26,038 nucleotides of DNA from JAKLDO01 sp035354435 (GTDB taxonomy: Bacteria > UBP6 > UBA1177). A program made the position numbers and the translations under genes. Within the stretch, counting starts at the first letter, position 1. Every line of letters starts with the position of its first letter. Below, piece after piece: positions 23,327-26,038 of the stretch. The notes beneath the pieces were generated by a model. That model was given only the letters and a program-made list of their open reading frames with translations. It was not told where the DNA came from and did not search any database. The stretch is taken from NCBI GenBank assembly GCA_035354435.1, contig DAOQAY010000028.1:1-26038 (forward strand), in the 5' to 3' direction.

Positions 23327-24054
23327 AGCTTTATCCCGAATTTTTTCATTTTCTGAGTAAGGGTGTTCCTGTGAATGTTCAGCAGTTGAGCGGTCTTTGA
23401 TATCGAGCCTCCGCATTGTTTCAGGGCCGATTTGATAAAAACTCTTTCAATGGAATCAATAAAAAGCTGATAGAATTTACCGGGGCTTACATTTTCACCG
23501 AGTTCTCCCCAGAAACTTTCGACTTTTATCGAAACGATCTCTGTCGCACTGTAATTGGAAAGGATCTTTTTCATATTGGCATATGGCAGAGCCTTGTATC
23601 CGTCTACTGTGGTGACAACTTTCTTCAATTCTTTAACATTATACGGCCACCAGTAATCGACAAGCAGTTTCATTGACTTGGAAGTGTACCATCTTTCCGA
23701 TGATGCTCCAGATTCCTGAATAAAAAACTCCGTCAGCTCGGCAATATCAATCTCCCGTTCTCTCAATGGATCGAGCCATATACTTGAGGTCATTATCGGT
23801 GCGGTGGCATCAAAAAGCCGTCTGTCGGATGTTATAAATATATATCCTTCTTTTGAAAGGTCTTCAGGGGTTGTAAGTTTGATAGTCATTGGGGCGGGCT
23901 CTTTACTGTAAAGCTTTGAATTTATTAGTGATGCTAGGAAATATTTTCCTGTCCCCGACTCTCCGCCGATAAGATACTTCCCCTCTTTTTTTGAATACTG
24001 GAGGAACCGCCTCATCTTTTTTGCAGTATCGCTCTGCCCTATTATTCTTTTCAT
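23323..24054 (-). CDS. Reduced NtrC-like AAA+ domain fused to Fis-type HTH
   Basis: 243 residues. The P-loop GESGTGK (31-37, Lys37), WLDPLREREIDIAEL (93-107) and WPYNVKELKK (136-145) are clear signatures of sigma54 activators, and a Fis-type HTH closes the protein (~215-240, GSISKTAQLLNIHRNTL). Only about 57 residues lie between the P-loop and PLRER, where activators usually have well over 100. The GAFTGA loop and a Walker B DE pair are not visible, so sigma54 remodelling is unlikely. The NVRE sensor Arg is Lys. The frame extends to 24168, but the ATG at 24054 overlaps the dus stop as ATGA and has a GATAGAGAT site upstream, so it is the probable start. It may be a DNA-binding regulator with an ATP switch; the target is unknown. 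Confidence 0.82.
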   Translation of the reverse strand: MKRIIGQSDTAKKMRRFLQYSKKEGKYLIGGESGTGKYFLASLINSKLYSKEPAPMTIKLTTPEDLSKEGYIFITSDRRLFDATAPIMTSSIWLDPLREREIDIAELTEFFIQESGASSERWYTSKSMKLLVDYWWPYNVKELKKVVTTVDGYKALPYANMKKILSNYSATEIVSIKVESFWGELGENVSPGKFYQLFIDSIERVFIKSALKQCGGSISKTAQLLNIHRNTLTQKMKKFGIKL

Positions 24055-24962
24055 ATCTCTATCCCGAAAAAATCTCTTATGAGCCTGATCGCCACAACGA
24101 TGGTTGTGTGAGGACTGAATATCTGATTTCTGAACTCGGCACTTCCTCTTGATCCTGTGGAATACCACGAAGCGTGTCTTCTTATCATAGTTTGTCCGAA
24201 TCTTTTGTCTTTTAAATTGAGGTAATATGAAAAGTGGTCAGTCATCATTTTCTTTTTTCTTTCATCTGATACGGCATTACCTTTCAGAATATCGAAAATC
24301 CAAGGCGCACCGAGTGCTCCGCGACCTATCATGAGCCCTTTTATATTGGAATCCCTGAACCTTTCGAGATCGCTCACCGCTTTCACATCGCCAGAATGGA
24401 TCACAGGAATTTTCATAATGTCTGCAAGTTCGATCGAAACGCTGTAATCAGAAACTCCCATGAACATCTCAGTCCTGAGTCTCGGATGAACTATCAGCAG
24501 ATCAGCACCGTTATCCTGAATTTCCATCGCACACTGCAGATAATTCGGTGTCTTGAACCCTTTTCGGATCTTCACCGAAAGAGGAAGGTTTGTGACACTT
24601 CGCACTGCTTTCACGATCTTTCCCAGCCTGACTGGATCGTCCATCAGAGCTGAACCGGCCTTTGCGGCAACAACCTTTCTGACAGGACAGCCTGCATTGA
24701 TATCAATTCCGTATGGAGTCACTTTTTCAAGAATTATTTGCACCGCCTCTTTGATTATTTCCGGATCACCGCCGAAAAACTGTAGATAAGTCTTTTTCTC
24801 ACTCTCATCAATCGTTGAAAGCGACAGAGTTTTCTTGTTTTTGAGCGTGACAGCCTTCGCAGAAATCATCTCACTGTAACAGATATCAGCACCGCCATCG
24901 TAGCATAACGACCTGAATTCCTTTGAAGTTATTTCTGCAAGAGGAGCTAAATATAAATCCAC
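24051..24962 (-). CDS. dus: tRNA-dihydrouridine synthase (DusB-like)
   Basis: FMN- and NADPH-dependent reduction of uridines in the D loop of tRNA. The TIM barrel starts immediately (LYLAPLAEITSKEFR), with Glu31-Met32 of SEMI, catalytic Cys92 in DINAGCPVRKV, Lys131 in VKIRKGF, His159-Pro160 in IVHPRLR, HSGDV and GRGALGAPWIF. The helical C-terminal domain has RRHASWY (Dus HARW-type motif). Length 303 is a little under the norm of ~320. The start is GTG at 24962 with AAGGATAAA just upstream; no ATG precedes it in frame. It is the first gene of a four-gene operon behind the promoter at 24999-25027, in an arrangement reminiscent of the dusB-fis pairing of Gammaproteobacteria. Which Dus subfamily applies is not decided. 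Confidence 0.93.
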   Translation of the reverse strand: MDLYLAPLAEITSKEFRSLCYDGGADICYSEMISAKAVTLKNKKTLSLSTIDESEKKTYLQFFGGDPEIIKEAVQIILEKVTPYGIDINAGCPVRKVVAAKAGSALMDDPVRLGKIVKAVRSVTNLPLSVKIRKGFKTPNYLQCAMEIQDNGADLLIVHPRLRTEMFMGVSDYSVSIELADIMKIPVIHSGDVKAVSDLERFRDSNIKGLMIGRGALGAPWIFDILKGNAVSDERKKKMMTDHFSYYLNLKDKRFGQTMIRRHASWYSTGSRGSAEFRNQIFSPHTTIVVAIRLIRDFFGIEI

Positions 24963-24998
24963 TTTATCCTTGATCTCACTTAATCAGCAAACTCGTCA

Positions 24999-25027
24999 TA
25001 TATACTTGAAAGAGTCGTGATAGTCAA
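24999..25027 (-). promoter_or_regulatory. Promoter of the dus/Fis-type/thiE/phosphatase operon
   Basis: Minus strand TTGACT (25022-25027), a 17-nt spacer and TATATA (24999-25004), about 36 nt upstream of the dus GTG. Near-consensus sigma70 type. It lies immediately downstream of the RCC1 gene stop. Confidence 0.7.
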
Positions 25028-25043
25028 AATTCAATTTTCCCGA

Positions 25044-26038
25044 TTACCACTTGACTTCGAGCGGGATCAAGGACGATGTTTCATCTCCTGTTCCGAGTGC
25101 TCCGTATGCGCCGTTTCCCCAGCATCTGACTGAGCCGTCTGTGAAAACAACGCAGGTGTGTGCAGTTCCGCATGCAATTTTTTCGATGTCGCCGGAAACA
25201 TTTCTGACATCGACCGGATATTTTACAAAGCTTCCGCCTGATGTGTAGTCAGTTCCGAGCTGTCCGTATTCATTGTATCCCCAGCATACTGCACTGTGAT
25301 CTTCAAGAACAGCGCAAGAGTGTGATATTCCTGCAACCACCGATGTCGCTTTTCCGGTTATCATTGCCTCAACCGGCAAATTCGACTGCAAAGTAAAATA
25401 GTTGCCGAGCAGTTCATAGTCGCTGTCTCCCCAGCACTCCACCTTTCCAGTTGACAGAAGAACACAGGAATGATATCTGCCGCAACTTACTGCCACAGCA
25501 TCATCAATTCCTTCAATTTCAACAGGAATCGAACTGAAATCGGCAGTTGAAGTTCCAAGCTGATTATATTCATTGGAACCCCAGCATTTTACCGTTCCGT
25601 CATCAATTACAGCACACACATGATAAAAACCTGCCGAAATCACTGAAACATTCTCAAGTCCAGCAACTGAAACAGGTGTAGAACTGTCATCAGTTGTTCC
25701 ATCTCCCAGTGTCCCGGATTCATTTTTTCCCCAGCACTTTACCGTGGAGTCGTTCAGAAGAGCACACGAATGATAGCCATTGACAGATACATCCACCGCT
25801 CCGGAAATTCCTGCCACAGCAGAAGGAGCCCCGAGATCAGAACCGGTTCTACCGAGCTGACCGTTCAGATTGTTTCCCCAGCAGTAAACCGTATCATTGT
25901 TTGATACTGCACAGACATGCATATTTCCTGAACTTATTGACTTTAAACCGCCGGATACCGATATTTCGACTGGATTGAGAAATTTAAAATCGGCAGATTC
26001 AGGACTTACCTGATTACTATTGTTCAAACCCCAGCAAT
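25044..26038 (-). CDS. RCC1-repeat protein (C-terminal part, runs off the window edge)
   Basis: The frame continues upstream through a TTG at 26027 to the window end (..Cys-Trp-Gly-Leu-Asn), so this is the C-terminal ~331 residues of a longer protein. Six complete repeats and the start of a seventh show the RCC1 pattern: hydrophobic-xxGxxHxC-[AV]-hydrophobic ... V-x-CWG-x-N-xxGQLG, spaced ~50 residues, folding as beta-propeller blades. Each blade pairs a Cys after His with the Cys of CWG, as in exported bacterial RCC1 proteins where these can form disulfides. It ends at a Trp with no sorting tail or membrane segment. Bacterial members are secreted or cell-surface proteins of mostly unknown function. 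The N terminus, and with it any signal peptide, lies outside the window. Confidence 0.9.
   Translation of the reverse strand, partial: CWGLNNSNQVSPESADFKFLNPVEISVSGGLKSISSGNMHVCAVSNNDTVYCWGNNLNGQLGRTGSDLGAPSAVAGISGAVDVSVNGYHSCALLNDSTVKCWGKNESGTLGDGTTDDSSTPVSVAGLENVSVISAGFYHVCAVIDDGTVKCWGSNEYNQLGTSTADFSSIPVEIEGIDDAVAVSCGRYHSCVLLSTGKVECWGDSDYELLGNYFTLQSNLPVEAMITGKATSVVAGISHSCAVLEDHSAVCWGYNEYGQLGTDYTSGGSFVKYPVDVRNVSGDIEKIACGTAHTCVVFTDGSVRCWGNGAYGALGTGDETSSLIPLEVKW

Noticed and set aside
23323..24168. Frameshift or pseudogene for the short NtrC-like protein
   Set aside because: The frame is continuous from an ATGA-coupled start to the Fis-type HTH, and the missing core is not found in another frame nearby.
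25044..26038. DNA repeat array (recurrent CCCCAGCA-like blocks about 150 nt apart)
   Set aside because: These encode the CWG motif of RCC1 blades; the intervening sequence is diverged coding sequence.

Overview
The window is about 26 kb of compact, AT-rich bacterial chromosome (by eye clearly below 40 % GC) with short intergenic gaps, many gene overlaps and no sign of plasmid, phage or insertion-sequence genes. The host is diderm (Gram-negative type): it has apolipoprotein N-acyltransferase and several lipobox or signal-peptide proteins. Eukaryotic-like Ser/Thr kinase-PEGA, FHA, RCC1 and DUF3857/TPR proteins, together with Gly-Asp-Ser and Asp-Thr-Glu low-complexity linkers, recall Myxococcota or other deltaproteobacteria-like uncultured lineages. 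The glutamate dehydrogenase resembles the clostridial NAD enzyme. I cannot assign a phylum from this window alone. Layout: (1) 1-5409, minus strand: tRNA-Pro(CGG) leads a tightly packed series of an unknown membrane-anchored protein, a 7TM-HD (PgpH-type) phosphodiesterase, YbeY and Lnt, followed by the start of another exported protein. (2) 5410-6273: a divergent promoter region, then lexA on the plus strand with its own terminator. (3) 6272-17492, minus strand: nine genes with gaps of at most 31 nt or overlaps, probably one transcript from a good sigma70-type promoter at 17520-17548. The order is unknown two-module protein, tandem-FHA membrane protein, MtnA-type isomerase, 1173-residue TPR/DUF3857/transglutaminase-like lipoprotein, ParA/MinD-like ATPase with an altered P-loop, J-like/RodZ-type HTH protein, Ser/Thr kinase with PEGA domain, Hsp33 and NAD kinase. 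(4) 17573-19058: monocistronic gdhA with a clear promoter and terminator. (5) 19156-21635, plus strand: ECF sigma factor, FecR-like putative anti-sigma protein and a lipoprotein with two Cys-rich Kazal-like modules. (6) 21636-25027, minus strand: a four-gene operon (dus, degenerate NtrC-like/Fis regulator, thiE, receiver-PP2C phosphatase) in which every junction is a 1-4 nt overlap. (7) 25044 to the window edge: the C-terminal part of a secreted-type RCC1-repeat protein. The most interesting unit is region 3. It joins a kinase, a phosphothreonine reader, a ParA-type ATPase, an HTH/J-like protein and a very large lipoprotein whose transglutaminase-like domain has Tyr where Cys is expected. This looks like an envelope or polarity signalling module carried on a housekeeping transcript. 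Region 5 looks like a dedicated ECF envelope-signalling cassette. Both readings are inference from domain content and gene order.
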